64,000 nt of DNA from Latilactobacillus sakei (GCA_002953655.1 CP025839.1:434001-498000), one strand, 5' to 3'. Numbered from the stretch's first letter, positions 43,114 to 56,586 are shown. A program made the numbers and translations. The notes: generated by a model from the letters alone, not told the origin.

Positions 43114-43171
43114 GCGTACATATTGGTAAAATGAACGTAATTGAAATCGGATTAGAATAGGGAGTCACACT

Positions 43172-43486
43172 ATGGCAGAGAAACAACAAGTGTTTGATAT
43201 TATTGAAGAAATTACACGCTTAGACGGTTCAACGTACTATGAGTTAGGTAATATTTTTATGAACGGCCGGGCAGAACTCGCCGCTAATCGGGGGTTGATT
43301 AAGGGTGTGCGAATTTTGCAATTAAACATTCCACACTCTAATGCCGTGCAAACTTATGAAGATTACATCAACGCTACTTACACGATGCCCACTGTTGATT
43401 TTACAGAATGGGAAGAGTGGGAAAAAACACCGGGGCCGGTTGAAGATGCTTTCAAGGAAGTCTTAAAAGCAAATCATATTGGCTAG
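43172..43486 (+). CDS. Conserved hypothetical protein, 104 residues
   Basis: This small acidic cytoplasmic protein has no family I can name. Visible features are an N-terminal helix (FDIIEEITRLDGSTYYELGN), a middle GVRILQLNIPHSNAVQTYEDY and a tryptophan/glutamate-rich stretch EWEEWEKTPGPVEDAF. A ribosome binding site GGGAG precedes the start. Its stop is followed almost directly by the phosphoesterase gene, so they are likely cotranscribed. Confidence 0.75.
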   Translation: MAEKQQVFDIIEEITRLDGSTYYELGNIFMNGRAELAANRGLIKGVRILQLNIPHSNAVQTYEDYINATYTMPTVDFTEWEEWEKTPGPVEDAFKEVLKANHIG

Positions 43487-43498
43487 GTGGTTGATAAA

Positions 43499-44101
43499 AT
43501 GATTTATTTTACAGCGGATACCCATTTCTATCATGAAGAACTACTCGGAATGAATGACTTTGCGCCACGACCGTTTGCGGATGTGGCCACGATGAATGAA
43601 ATCATTGTGACTAATTGGAATCAGTGTGTTCAAGCAACTGATCAGGTTTACCTATTAGGGGACGTTGCATTGGTCCCCAATAAACCGACTGCTTTTGCAC
43701 AAGTTAATGCTTTGCTCGGCGCATTGAACGGGCAGATTATTCTGGTGAAGGGTAATCATGATAACCGTGCCTTCTTTAAATACTTGAAGAAGCACGATCC
43801 AGGGACAGAGGCACACCCGCACTACCGGTTTATCGATGTCGGGGCGCTAATTAAGATTAATCATCGGCAGTATTTCTTGAACCATTATCCGCTGTTACTC
43901 GGTAAAGTTAGCCAAACGGTTAACTTGCATGGTCACATTCACCACAATATGTTGCCAATTGCTGAGAATATCAACGTGGGGATTGACGCCCCAGAACGTG
44001 AATTATTGAAAGCACCGCTACCATTTGGGACACCTTTATCAGTAGCGGATATTGAGGCAATCTTGACGGCAAAACAAAAGGCGTTAACGCAATTAAAATA
44101 A
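43499..44101 (+). CDS. Calcineurin-like metallophosphoesterase
   Basis: This 200-residue protein has the metallophosphoesterase motifs in order: FTADTHFYHE, LLGDVAL, VKGNHDNRAF, NHYPLL and LHGHIHHN. Proteins of this size act on small phosphoesters or nucleotides; the substrate is unknown. The ATG at 43499 has AGGTGG nine bases upstream, so the GTG start four codons earlier is unlikely. The next gene starts 12 bp downstream. Confidence 0.9.
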   Translation: MIYFTADTHFYHEELLGMNDFAPRPFADVATMNEIIVTNWNQCVQATDQVYLLGDVALVPNKPTAFAQVNALLGALNGQIILVKGNHDNRAFFKYLKKHDPGTEAHPHYRFIDVGALIKINHRQYFLNHYPLLLGKVSQTVNLHGHIHHNMLPIAENINVGIDAPERELLKAPLPFGTPLSVADIEAILTAKQKALTQLK

Positions 44102-44113
44102 GAGGATGACAAA

Positions 44114-45493
44114 ATGGAAACTATTCACATCTTACACACGAACGACTTGCACTCGCATTTTGAAAATTGGCCTCGAATGCGCCGCTTTTTGTTAGCTCAT
44201 CAAGCGGCCTATCGGCAAAAAGGTGAAACGGTCTTAACGTTTGATATCGGGGATGCAATGGATCGTAGCCATCCTTTAACTGAAGCAACAGATGGCCAGA
44301 TTAATACGACCTTGTTGAATCAAATTGGTTATGACGGTGTGACAATTGGTAACAATGAAGGCATTGGCAATAGTCATGAACAATTGGAACATCTATACGA
44401 TCATGCGAATTTCCCCGTGTTATTAGCAAATCTCTACGAACAATCCTCACAAACGCTCGCTAAATTTGCGCAACCGTACCGCATTATCACAACTGATCAA
44501 GGCACGCGGATTGCGGTTGTCGGATTAACGGCGCCATTCTTTTTGACATATCGGCCTAACGGTTGGGATCCGGTCACAATCAGTGAAGAAATGCCGCAAT
44601 TACTAGCGCAAATCGAAGGACAATATGATGTCTTGGTGTTACTATCACATCTGGGCCTGACCACTGATCAATGGTTGGCAGAACACTATCCTGAAATCGA
44701 TGTGATCTGTGGCGCCCACACGCATCATCTTTTAAAAGATGGGTTGATGGTGAATCAAACGCTATTGACGGCTGCTGAAAAGTACGGTCATTATATTGGT
44801 GATATTACGTTAACCCTCGATGCTAATCATCGCCCGGTTGACCGGAAGGCCCGGACTGTCTTGACGGCCGATTTACCAGAAGAAGCGGGAGATGAAGCTG
44901 AAATTGCGGGTTATTTAGCACAAGGCCATGCCCAATTGGCTGCCCAAGTGGTGGCTGACTTGCCAGAAGCACTACCGATTGCTACCATTGGAGAGTCACC
45001 GATGATGACGGCCGGGCTAAAAGCGATTGAAGCGGCAACGCAAACGGAAGCCGCTGTTTTGAACACTGGCCTATTTTTAGGTGGACTAGAAGTCGGCTTG
45101 GTCACCAAAGATGATTTGCAGAGTCAATTACCGCATCCGATGCATTTAATTAAGGTTACCTTGAAGGGCTACGACTTATGGCGTTTGGTCTTAGAAATGG
45201 AGAAAAACCGGTTATTCTTACGCAAGTTTCCGATTAAAGGGATGAGTTTCCGTGGTAAAATCTTTGGAGACATTGTTTATGATGGGATTACAGTGGATAT
45301 GACATTACGGCGCGTCTTTTGGCATGGTCAGGAGATTGATCCTGAAGCTAGCTATACGTTGACGACAGTTGATCATTACCTCTTTATTCCGTTTTTCCCA
45401 ACCATTGAAATTGTCGGGGAGACTGAAATTATGTTCCCTGATTTTCTGAGAAATGCAGTTGCTACCTATTTAACACAAAAATATCCCGTTTAA
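44114..45493 (+). CDS. Bifunctional metallophosphatase/5'-nucleotidase (YunD-like)
   Basis: This 459-residue protein has an N-terminal metallophosphatase domain with HTNDLHSHFENW, DIGDAMDRS, IGNNEGIG, LSHLGL and GAHTHHLL. A 5'-nucleotidase C-terminal domain begins near residue 285. GNNEG in place of GNHE is typical of the YunD branch. No signal peptide is visible, so it acts in the cytoplasm. It is in line with yutD and yutF. Confidence 0.9.
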   Translation: METIHILHTNDLHSHFENWPRMRRFLLAHQAAYRQKGETVLTFDIGDAMDRSHPLTEATDGQINTTLLNQIGYDGVTIGNNEGIGNSHEQLEHLYDHANFPVLLANLYEQSSQTLAKFAQPYRIITTDQGTRIAVVGLTAPFFLTYRPNGWDPVTISEEMPQLLAQIEGQYDVLVLLSHLGLTTDQWLAEHYPEIDVICGAHTHHLLKDGLMVNQTLLTAAEKYGHYIGDITLTLDANHRPVDRKARTVLTADLPEEAGDEAEIAGYLAQGHAQLAAQVVADLPEALPIATIGESPMMTAGLKAIEAATQTEAAVLNTGLFLGGLEVGLVTKDDLQSQLPHPMHLIKVTLKGYDLWRLVLEMEKNRLFLRKFPIKGMSFRGKIFGDIVYDGITVDMTLRRVFWHGQEIDPEASYTLTTVDHYLFIPFFPTIEIVGETEIMFPDFLRNAVATYLTQKYPV

Positions 45494-45511
45494 GGGAAGA
45501 GGAGGTTCGCC

Positions 45512-46129
45512 GTGGCGGATACAAAAACAAAACCGAAGATTGCCAAGAAGGTAACTCGGGCGCTTGAAAAAGAAATGATTGCAGCGGCTAAACAACCGGA
45601 AGTACCACAGCACGTTGTTGTTAAGAGTGAAACCATGATTGACATCGATAAGTGTGCCTACGAAGTGGTCGCCAATTATCGCGATGGTTTTGATGCTGAA
45701 AAGCTAAACGAACGCTATAACGAGGTTCTTGCGAAGTACGATTATATTGTGGCGGACTGGGGTTTTGAACAACTACGCCTTAAGGGATTCTACAAATCAA
45801 CTAATCGGCGGGCCAATAAGGACCAATTAATTGATACACTCCAAGACTACTTATATGAATATTGTAATTTTGGTTGTGCCTATTTTGTCCTAGAACGACA
45901 AGGTAAACCACAGATTCGCAACGAAAATCGCCGTAGTAATCGCCGGCGCGGACCACAGAAACAACGCCGGCAAAAGCAAGGCTTCACGGAACGCAAAGTA
46001 ACACCTAATCAAAAAGTGGCTAAAGAACAACCGCAAAAAGCGGTCACGGAGAATAAAAAATCCGTTAATAAGCGTCACTTTAAGATTCGACCATTAGAGA
46101 GTAATTCCCCAAAGGAAACTGGAAAGTGA
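45512..46129 (+). CDS. YutD family protein with basic C-terminal extension
   Basis: The YutD (DUF1027) core lies at about residues 40-130: MIDIDKCAYEVVANYRDGFD, YDYIVADWGFEQLRLKGFY and LQDYLYEYCNFGCAYFVLER. The last 75 residues are rich in R, K and Q, as in nucleic-acid-binding tails, and make the protein longer than the Bacillus homologue as I recall it. Function unknown. A GTG start is used, with AGGAGG six bases upstream. It sits between yunD-like and yutF-like genes. Confidence 0.87.
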   Translation: MADTKTKPKIAKKVTRALEKEMIAAAKQPEVPQHVVVKSETMIDIDKCAYEVVANYRDGFDAEKLNERYNEVLAKYDYIVADWGFEQLRLKGFYKSTNRRANKDQLIDTLQDYLYEYCNFGCAYFVLERQGKPQIRNENRRSNRRRGPQKQRRQKQGFTERKVTPNQKVAKEQPQKAVTENKKSVNKRHFKIRPLESNSPKETGK

Positions 46130-46137
46130 GTAACTAA

Positions 46138-46923
46138 ATGACAAAAACAAACTACGCAGGCTATTTAATCGATTTAGACGGGACAGTTTATCGCGGTAGC
46201 GAACAGATGCCAGAAGCACGTGATTTTATTGAACGGCTCCAAGCTAAGAACATCCCTTTTATGTTTTTAACGAATAACACCACTAAATCACCCGCAGCGG
46301 TGATCAAAAATTTAGCAGATAACCATGATATTCATGCAACCGAAGACCAAGTTTACACCCCATCATTGGCAACGGCGCGTTATTTATTAAATCTAAATGG
46401 TGGTCAGGCCAATGGTAAGACCGTATATGTCATCGGCGAGATTGGGTTGAAACAAGCTTTATTAGATGCTGGTTTTAGAACTAACGAATATGACCCAGAC
46501 TACGTGGTGGTTGGCTTAGACTACGATGTTACTTACCACAAATTTGAATTGGCAACGCTCGCGATTAAACGCGGCGCTCTTTTTATTGGGACGAATGCCG
46601 ATACCAACTTACCTAATGAACGCGGCTTAGTGCCAGGGGCAGGTTCAGTGATTGCCTTAGTTGAACGAGCAACACAACAATCAGCGCTTTATATCGGTAA
46701 ACCAGAAAAAATCATTATGGAAATGGCACTCGAACAATTTGGGTTAACTAAGGACCAAGTGGTAATGGTCGGTGATAACTATAATACAGACATCAAAGCG
46801 GGCTTAAATGCTGAAATGGCAACCTTATTAGTTTATACGGGCGTTTCAACACCGGCTGATTTGGCAAAAGTCACGGCGCAACCAACGCATATTATCAATA
46901 GTTTAGCCGAATGGGAAGTTTAA
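46138..46923 (+). CDS. HAD-superfamily hydrolase, YutF/NagD type (TIGR01457)
   Basis: This 261-residue HAD phosphatase has motif I LIDLDGTVYRG, motif II FLTNNTTKSP, a C2 cap and motifs III/IV GKPEKIIMEMAL and MVGDNYNTDIKAG. The YutF branch dephosphorylates small sugar or nucleotide phosphates. It follows the yutD-like gene by eight bases and overlaps the next gene by 13 bp. Confidence 0.92.
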   Translation: MTKTNYAGYLIDLDGTVYRGSEQMPEARDFIERLQAKNIPFMFLTNNTTKSPAAVIKNLADNHDIHATEDQVYTPSLATARYLLNLNGGQANGKTVYVIGEIGLKQALLDAGFRTNEYDPDYVVVGLDYDVTYHKFELATLAIKRGALFIGTNADTNLPNERGLVPGAGSVIALVERATQQSALYIGKPEKIIMEMALEQFGLTKDQVVMVGDNYNTDIKAGLNAEMATLLVYTGVSTPADLAKVTAQPTHIINSLAEWEV

Positions 46924-47552
46924 ACGGCGTCAAAAAAACGGGCAACTGGCTAGTTTTTTATCTCAGTATCGTTAGTGGGAGTATTCTAGCGGCGATTGCT
47001 ATCGGTTGGTTGAGCTATGACTTGGTCAGCCGGCAACTGCATTTGGCAGCGCAAATGCAGATGAGCCAGGCGGCATTAATGCATGAGTTTAACCGCTTGA
47101 TGCGTTATTTGGTTTTACCGGGTGGACAATCGCTAGTGTTGCCACATTTCAAGATGTCAGCAAATGGCTTAGCGCATTTTAAGGAAGTTAAACACCTCTT
47201 CTTATTAACAACGGTCATTTTCCTGGTGACGATTGGACCGGCCCTTAGGAGTTGGCGGCGTGATTTTAAGTCGAGTAGGCAATGGCGCTATATTCGACCG
47301 ATGCAAGTCGCACTGGTTATGCCGATTGTAATTGGGTTGATTGCCAGTGTTAGCTTTGATCGCTTTTTCGTGTTATTTCATGAATTGCTATTTCGGAACC
47401 TCGACTGGCAGTTTGACCCGCTGTTAGATCCTATTATTCTAGTGTTACCCGAGCAGTATTTTATGCTGTGCTTTATCTGCTTTTTTGTCATCCTCGAAGG
47501 TCTTTTTCTGATTATTTTGTGGCGGGCAAAGAAGTCATTGAAAATTTATTAA
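46911..47552 (+). CDS. TIGR01906 family integral membrane protein
   Basis: This 213-residue protein has four membrane segments (about residues 12-35, 92-112, 136-158 and 187-208). The loop after the first contains MHEFNRLMRYLVLPGGQSLVLP, typical of this lactic-acid-bacterial family. Function unknown. It overlaps yutF by 13 bp, the end of the cluster that began at 43172. Confidence 0.87.
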   Translation: MGSLNGVKKTGNWLVFYLSIVSGSILAAIAIGWLSYDLVSRQLHLAAQMQMSQAALMHEFNRLMRYLVLPGGQSLVLPHFKMSANGLAHFKEVKHLFLLTTVIFLVTIGPALRSWRRDFKSSRQWRYIRPMQVALVMPIVIGLIASVSFDRFFVLFHELLFRNLDWQFDPLLDPIILVLPEQYFMLCFICFFVILEGLFLIILWRAKKSLKIY

Positions 47553-47638
47553 GAAGCTCTAATGATGATTGTTTTAGGATTAATATTCGGTATGCTAGAA
47601 AAGTGAGTACCGACAAATGAAAATATAGGAGTATCAAC

Positions 47639-48292
47639 ATGACGCAGTTAATTGATTTTGTGTTACATATCGACGCGCATCTGGTCAATATTGTCAATCA
47701 GTTTGGCAATTGGACGTATGTGATCTTGTTTGCGATTATTTTTGTAGAAACCGGGGCAGTCATCTTACCGTTTCTACCAGGGGATTCATTATTATTTGCC
47801 GCAGCTGCCTTGGCGGCTCGAACAGATAATGATTTGAATATCTGGGTATTTGCCGCACTATTCTTAATTGCCGCAATTGCGGGCGATTCTTTAAACGAAC
47901 AAATCGGTAAACGAGTTGGGATGGCTGCAACCAAGAGCCGTTTCTTCGGGAAGTTTATCAATACCGAAAAGATTGAAGAGGCCCAGGTCTTCTTTAACAA
48001 GTACGGTGGCAAGACGATTACCATTGGTCGTTTCATGCCAATTATCAGAACCTTTGTTCCATTTGTCGCCGGTGGGAGTCAAATGTCATTTGGCAAGTTC
48101 TTCCGGTATGATGTCATTGGGAGTATCTTATGGGTTGTCCTTTGTTGCGGGGCCGGTTACTTCTTTGGGAATATCACAGTTGTGAAGGAACATTTCTCAT
48201 TGGTTGTTTTAGGGATTATCGCTGTTTCACTGATCCCAATGGTCATCACTGCGGTTAAGAGTCAATTAAAGGGCCGTAAAGCTAAATCATAA
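47639..48292 (+). CDS. DedA family membrane protein (possible undecaprenyl-phosphate flippase)
   Basis: This 217-residue DedA/SNARE-associated family protein has PFLPGDSLLF in the first half, GRFMPIIRTFVPFVAG in the second and a final pair of helices. Some DedA proteins (UptA) return undecaprenyl phosphate across the membrane; others have unclear roles, so the activity here is an inference. A good ribosome binding site (AGGAG) is present. It is followed by a strong terminator. Confidence 0.9.
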   Translation: MTQLIDFVLHIDAHLVNIVNQFGNWTYVILFAIIFVETGAVILPFLPGDSLLFAAAALAARTDNDLNIWVFAALFLIAAIAGDSLNEQIGKRVGMAATKSRFFGKFINTEKIEEAQVFFNKYGGKTITIGRFMPIIRTFVPFVAGGSQMSFGKFFRYDVIGSILWVVLCCGAGYFFGNITVVKEHFSLVVLGIIAVSLIPMVITAVKSQLKGRKAKS

Positions 48293-48293
48293 T

Positions 48294-48345
48294 TAAAAAA
48301 GCGCACCGCCTAATTCTCGTTTGAGATCAGGCGGTGCGCTTTTAA
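48294..48345. terminator. Bidirectional terminator between dedA and the ferredoxin-NADP reductase gene
   Basis: AAAAGCGCACCGCCT and AGGCGGTGCGCTTTT form a 15-bp stem with a 20-base loop region. Confidence 0.88.
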
Positions 48346-48346
48346 A

Positions 48347-49333
48347 TTACATAATAGAAGTACTGTGAAGTGGTTGACGCTTTTCAGGGTAGAGTTTGGT
48401 TAAAAGTTCGGTTACAGCAATGGGTGCTTCACCAAAGCCACTCGCAATTAATTTCACCTTACCAGGATAGGTGGCAATATCACCAATCGCATAGATGTTT
48501 GGTAAGTTAGTCGCCATTTGCTGGTTAACACTGACTTGGTGATGATCAAGCGTTAAGCCCCAATCACGGAGAATCCGTGTATCGGAGATAAAACCGTAGT
48601 TGACGAGTAATTTATCGACCACTAATTGTTCTTGATCAGTTGATTTCATCTTATTGAGTGACAGGGCGAGTTGATGGTCAACTTCTGTGAGACCATCAAT
48701 TAAGAATGGGGTCTTAATTTGAATGGAAGAGTTCATCAAAGCATCGACACTGCTTTCAAGACCCCGGAACTGATCACGACGGTGGATAATGTAAACTTGT
48801 TTAGCCACTTTTTCGAGCATCAGCGCCCAATCAATCGCAGAATCGCCACCGCCAGCAACGGCTACAGTTTGATCTTTAAACTGGGCCATTTCTTTGGCGA
48901 AGTAGTGGATATAGTTATTTTCCCATTCAGGTTGATAATCAACGGCTAGTTTTCGGGGGGTAAAGGCCCCATTCCCGACGGCAACAATGACACCGCGTGT
49001 ACGGGTTGTTCCTTTAGATGTTTCTAAGATATAAGTCCCGTCTTCTTGGGGTAAGATGGCCTTAACAGCCGTTTCTAGTTGGGTTGTCGGTTCAAAGACG
49101 GCTAATTGTTCAGCCAAGTTAGCGGTGAGCTGAGCACCAGTAATACCTTTAAATCCGGCCACATCGAAGATTTCTTTTTCAGGATAGAGCGTTGCGACTT
49201 GGCCGCCTAGTTCAGGGAGGCTCTCGATGATTTGCACATCGGCTTTACGCATACCAGCGTAGTAAGCAGCAAACATGCCAACGGGACCGCCACCGATTAC
49301 GGTAATATCAAAAAGATGGTTAGGATCAAGCAT
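48347..49333 (-). CDS. Ferredoxin/flavodoxin--NADP+ reductase, type 2 (YumC-like)
   Basis: This 328-residue flavoprotein has FAD motif IGGGPVGMFAAYYAG at about residues 12-26, GGQVATLYPEK, an intact NADPH motif AVAGGGDSAIDWAL near residue 165 and the C-terminal FAD-contact AIGDIATYPGKVKLIASGFGEA. It lacks the CxxC of thioredoxin reductase. It passes electrons from NADPH to ferredoxin or flavodoxin. AAGGAAG lies upstream. It is an intact counterpart of the paralogue at 19305. Confidence 0.93.
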   Translation of the reverse strand: MLDPNHLFDITVIGGGPVGMFAAYYAGMRKADVQIIESLPELGGQVATLYPEKEIFDVAGFKGITGAQLTANLAEQLAVFEPTTQLETAVKAILPQEDGTYILETSKGTTRTRGVIVAVGNGAFTPRKLAVDYQPEWENNYIHYFAKEMAQFKDQTVAVAGGGDSAIDWALMLEKVAKQVYIIHRRDQFRGLESSVDALMNSSIQIKTPFLIDGLTEVDHQLALSLNKMKSTDQEQLVVDKLLVNYGFISDTRILRDWGLTLDHHQVSVNQQMATNLPNIYAIGDIATYPGKVKLIASGFGEAPIAVTELLTKLYPEKRQPLHSTSIM

Positions 49334-49477
49334 AGGATAACTTCCTTCTATAGTAGACTTCTGAAATAGTATACTAGAAAAAAATTAGGAAAGCATGTTA
49401 AAAAGAAATAATAATAGTAATTTCTAGATTAATTCGCTATTATATACTGTGAATTAAAAACATTTAGGAGGTCTATC

Positions 49478-50062
49478 ATGACATTTCCACAATTAGATTT
49501 AGAAAACTTTGCAGGACCAACAGCAACTTTTGATACCAACCATGGTGAATTCACTGTTGCGCTATTCCCAGAACAAGCCCCTAAGACGGTTGAAAACTTC
49601 ATCGGCTTAGCTGAAAAAGATTACTATGACGGTATTGTCTTCCACCGAGTAATTAACGACTTCATGATTCAAGGTGGCGATCCTACAGGTACCGGTATGG
49701 GTGGCGAAAGTTTATGGGGCCAAGCCTTTGGCGATGAATTTAGCCAAGAACTTTTCAACTTGAACGGTGCTTTATCAATGGCAAATGCCGGTCCTAATAC
49801 AAATGGTAGCCAATTCTTTATCGTGACTAATGAGCATATCAACCCAAGCATGATGGCGCAAATGCCAGGTGCTGGCTATCCTGAAGAAGTGATCGCAGCT
49901 TACGAAAAGGGTGGCACACCTTGGTTAGATCACAAACATACTGTCTTTGGCCAAGTTTTAAGTGGCATGGACGTTGTTAATGAAATTAATGCTGTTGAAA
50001 CAGGGATGCAAGACAAACCGGTTGATCCAGTGGTTATCAACCATATTTCAATCAAACACTAA
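49478..50062 (+). CDS. Peptidyl-prolyl cis-trans isomerase (cyclophilin)
   Basis: This 194-residue cytoplasmic cyclophilin has VFHRVINDFMIQGGDPTGTG, the catalytic FHRV arginine and the NGSQFFI motif. It speeds proline isomerisation in folding proteins. An insert near residues 125-148 (MMAQMPGAGYPEEVIAAYEK) is typical of lactobacillar PpiB. AGGAGG precedes the start. It is monocistronic with a terminator. Confidence 0.95.
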   Translation: MTFPQLDLENFAGPTATFDTNHGEFTVALFPEQAPKTVENFIGLAEKDYYDGIVFHRVINDFMIQGGDPTGTGMGGESLWGQAFGDEFSQELFNLNGALSMANAGPNTNGSQFFIVTNEHINPSMMAQMPGAGYPEEVIAAYEKGGTPWLDHKHTVFGQVLSGMDVVNEINAVETGMQDKPVDPVVINHISIKH

Positions 50063-50077
50063 AAATGATAATCGTGA

Positions 50078-50109
50078 TACCCAGTTGATGCGTAAACTGG
50101 GTATTTTTT
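50078..50109 (+). terminator. Terminator of the cyclophilin gene
   Basis: ATACCCAGTT pairs with AACTGGGTAT across an 8-base loop, and TTTTT follows. Confidence 0.88.
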
Positions 50110-50209
50110 ATTGGATTTTAATAAAGATAAGGCAGGTTGTTTCAGATGGCTTGCCTTTTACTAAGGACAAGGATTAGAATAGATAGGATAATTAAAGTTG
50201 GAGGACAAT

Positions 50210-50587
50210 ATGGTTTATCGAATTGGACAAAAAGTGACAGGCACCGTAACAGGGATTCAACCGTATGGTGTCTTTGTGGCATTAGATGAATCAGTTCAAG
50301 GCTTGATTCATATCTCAGAGTGCGGTCATGGTTTTGTGAAGGCACTAGACGAACAATTTACAGTAGGGCAGCAACTAGACGTATTAGTGTTAGATGTTGA
50401 TGAATACACGCATAAGATTAGTTTGTCGTTACGTGCACTTCATAAGGCACAGGATTTGCTACCACAACGAGCAAAGAAGCATTATTGGACTAACCGTCGG
50501 ATTCAAACCGGCTTTGCACCGATTGCAGAGCGATTACCGGGATGGACTAAAGCAGCAATTGAAGAATTAAACCAAAGGGGTAAATAG
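50210..50587 (+). CDS. S1-domain RNA-binding protein, CvfD/YugI type
   Basis: This 125-residue protein has one S1 domain (residues about 1-75): VTGTVTGIQPYGVFVAL, GLIHISECGHGFV and DEYTHKISLSLRAL. The tail is basic, as in general stress protein 13 and CvfD. These proteins bind RNA or ribosomes and affect translation and virulence traits in streptococci. GGAGG is five bases before the ATG at 50210. The next gene starts right after the stop, so the two are cotranscribed. Confidence 0.9.
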   Translation: MVYRIGQKVTGTVTGIQPYGVFVALDESVQGLIHISECGHGFVKALDEQFTVGQQLDVLVLDVDEYTHKISLSLRALHKAQDLLPQRAKKHYWTNRRIQTGFAPIAERLPGWTKAAIEELNQRGK

Positions 50588-50974
50588 ATGAGTGCTAAAG
50601 TAGCAGGAACAATCATGTATAAGACAAAGCAAGGTCAATATGATTTTTTAGTACAAAAACAAGCCGATACGGATTACAAAATGTTATCAACACATAAAAA
50701 TTCGGATCAAACACCATTAGCTGCAGTTTTAAACGCCATTAAAGCGACGATTAAAATTGATGTTAATGAGCTAAGATTGATTAATTTAGCCAATATTAAC
50801 CTTGAAGGTGAGAATGTTTCGTTTTTTGTCTTCCAATGGAGTGAACATCCGGCCGAATTCTATGACGAACAATTGCAAATAATTGCGGAATCGGGTTATC
50901 GGTTCGCAAACCCTAGTGAAATCACGGAATTGCTTGATAAATTGGAAGTAACAGGCGTTCCGCACCTAAATTAA
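50588..50974 (+). CDS. Hypothetical protein, possible inactive Nudix-like fold
   Basis: This 128-residue protein begins AGTIMYKTKQGQYDFLVQKQ, like the first strands of a Nudix domain. The PLAAVLNAIKATIKIDVNEL segment sits where the Nudix box helix would be but lacks the REXXEE residues, so a catalytically dead Nudix fold is a guess. A ribosome binding site (AAAGGGG) lies in the end of the S1-domain gene, and the two genes abut. I know no family name for it. Confidence 0.72.
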   Translation: MSAKVAGTIMYKTKQGQYDFLVQKQADTDYKMLSTHKNSDQTPLAAVLNAIKATIKIDVNELRLINLANINLEGENVSFFVFQWSEHPAEFYDEQLQIIAESGYRFANPSEITELLDKLEVTGVPHLN

Positions 50975-51058
50975 TTCGGACAATCACTGCATATCTATTC
51001 AAAAATGTCCGTTTTTATAACTTTTTACATTTTTATTCAAAAAAATGTAAATAAATGC

Positions 51059-51087
51059 TTGACGATATATCGGAATGTTGGTATAGT
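51059..51087 (+). promoter_or_regulatory. rrn promoter P1
   Basis: TTGACG at 51059-51064 and TATAGT at 51082-51087 have a 17-bp spacer, preceded by A- and T-rich tracts. Confidence 0.8.
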
Positions 51088-51186
51088 AGTCTATGTTGTC
51101 AGCGAGGCAATTGATAATCATCGAAAACAACGTCATCGAATTTAAAAGTTTTGAATATTTATTCAAAAAATATTTAAAAAAAGTTC

Positions 51187-51216
51187 TTGACAAGTTAGTA
51201 TGAAAGATGATATATT
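51187..51216 (+). promoter_or_regulatory. rrn promoter P2
   Basis: TTGACA at 51187-51192 and TATATT at 51211-51216 have an 18-bp spacer, preceded by an A-rich tract (51159-51183). Confidence 0.8.
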
Positions 51217-51369
51217 AATTAAGCTGTTTCAACACAGTAGATCTTTGAAAACTGAACAAAGTTTTGATAAACCAAATGTGTAGGGTCGCCCTTTTAGGGC
51301 ACAACATATTTGCGAAGTCAATTTCGCTAGCAAATAAATTAAGTAACAAAACAAGAGCTACAAACTTTT

Positions 51370-52948
<1,579 letters not shown>

Positions 52949-53032
52949 ATAATACGGAAAACCTTGTACATTTGCGAAATCAAAACTTTGTTTAGTTTTG
53001 AGAGGTCTACTCTCATCATTAAGGACGTTTTT

Positions 53033-53106
<74 letters not shown>

Positions 53107-53132
53107 TTGTACCAATTTAATAGTTTCATTAT

Positions 53133-53205
53133 GGGGGATTAGCTCAGCTGGGAGAGCGCCTGCTTTGCACGCAGGAGGTCATCGGTTCGATCCCGTTATC
53201 CTCCA
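53133..53205 (+). tRNA. tRNA-Ala (TGC), 16S-23S spacer
   Basis: 73-nt cloverleaf with acceptor GGGGGAT/ATCCTCC (one G-U pair), anticodon TGC in loop TTTGCAC and discriminator A. It is the cognate of the alaS T-box system. Confidence 0.97.
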
Positions 53206-53376
53206 TTGATGACAATAGTCATCGTAACTTTGTTCTTTGAAAACTGGATAATAAGTAATATATTAGTTTTAAAAGCCGAGAAAACATTGCGTTTTAAAGA
53301 GTTTTTTAATAATAGAAATATGAATTAGTTCATATCGCTAAACTCAAATAATAACCCTTTACCGTAGGTAAAGATA

Positions 53377-56293
<2,917 letters not shown>

Positions 56294-56384
56294 AAAGGTG
56301 CAATGTTTGGCTTTTGAAATGAAATATTACTTATTATGCAGTTTTGAGAGAACGAAGTTCTTCTCAGTGCGTAAGCACAAATAG

Positions 56385-56501
56385 TGTGGTGGCGATAGCA
56401 AGAAGGATACACCTGTTCCCATGTCGAACACAGTAGTTAAGCTTCTTAGCGCCGATAGTAGTTGGTGGGAAACTACCTGCGAGGATAGGACGTTGCCACG
56501 C
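56385..56501 (+). rRNA. 5S ribosomal RNA
   Basis: 117-nt gene. It starts TGTGGTGGCGATAGC and ends GTTGCCACG C, with the conserved CCCATGTCGAACACAG. It lies 91 bp after the 23S gene and is followed within 10 bp by the tRNA cluster. Confidence 0.96.
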
Positions 56502-56511
56502 TATATTTGAT

Positions 56512-56584
56512 GGAGGTTTAGCTCAGTTGGGAGAGCGTCTGCCTTACAAGCAGAGGGTCACAGGTTCGAGCCCTGTAACCTCCA
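56512..56584 (+). tRNA. tRNA-Val (TAC)
   Basis: 73-nt cloverleaf with acceptor GGAGGTT/AACCTCC, anticodon TAC in loop CTTACAA and discriminator A. First gene of the 27-tRNA run. Confidence 0.96.
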
Positions 56585-56586
56585 TT

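Larger units (their letters stand above)
50975..51369 (+). other. rrn promoter and leader region
   Basis: This stretch holds two rRNA promoters, AT-rich A/T-tract sequence upstream of them (possible UP elements) and the leader. The leader includes CTTTGAAAACTGAACAAAG near 51243, repeated in variant form before the 23S gene (53229), which is part of the rRNA processing stems. It also has a GGGTCGCCCTTTTAGGGC hairpin near 51284. No protein gene is seen. Confidence 0.8.

Noticed and set aside
43027-43134. Short open frame beginning ATGTTTGTAAGG over the small RNA
   Set aside because: The ATG lies at the end of the -10 box, upstream of the expected transcript start, has no ribosome binding site, and the frame runs through the terminator.
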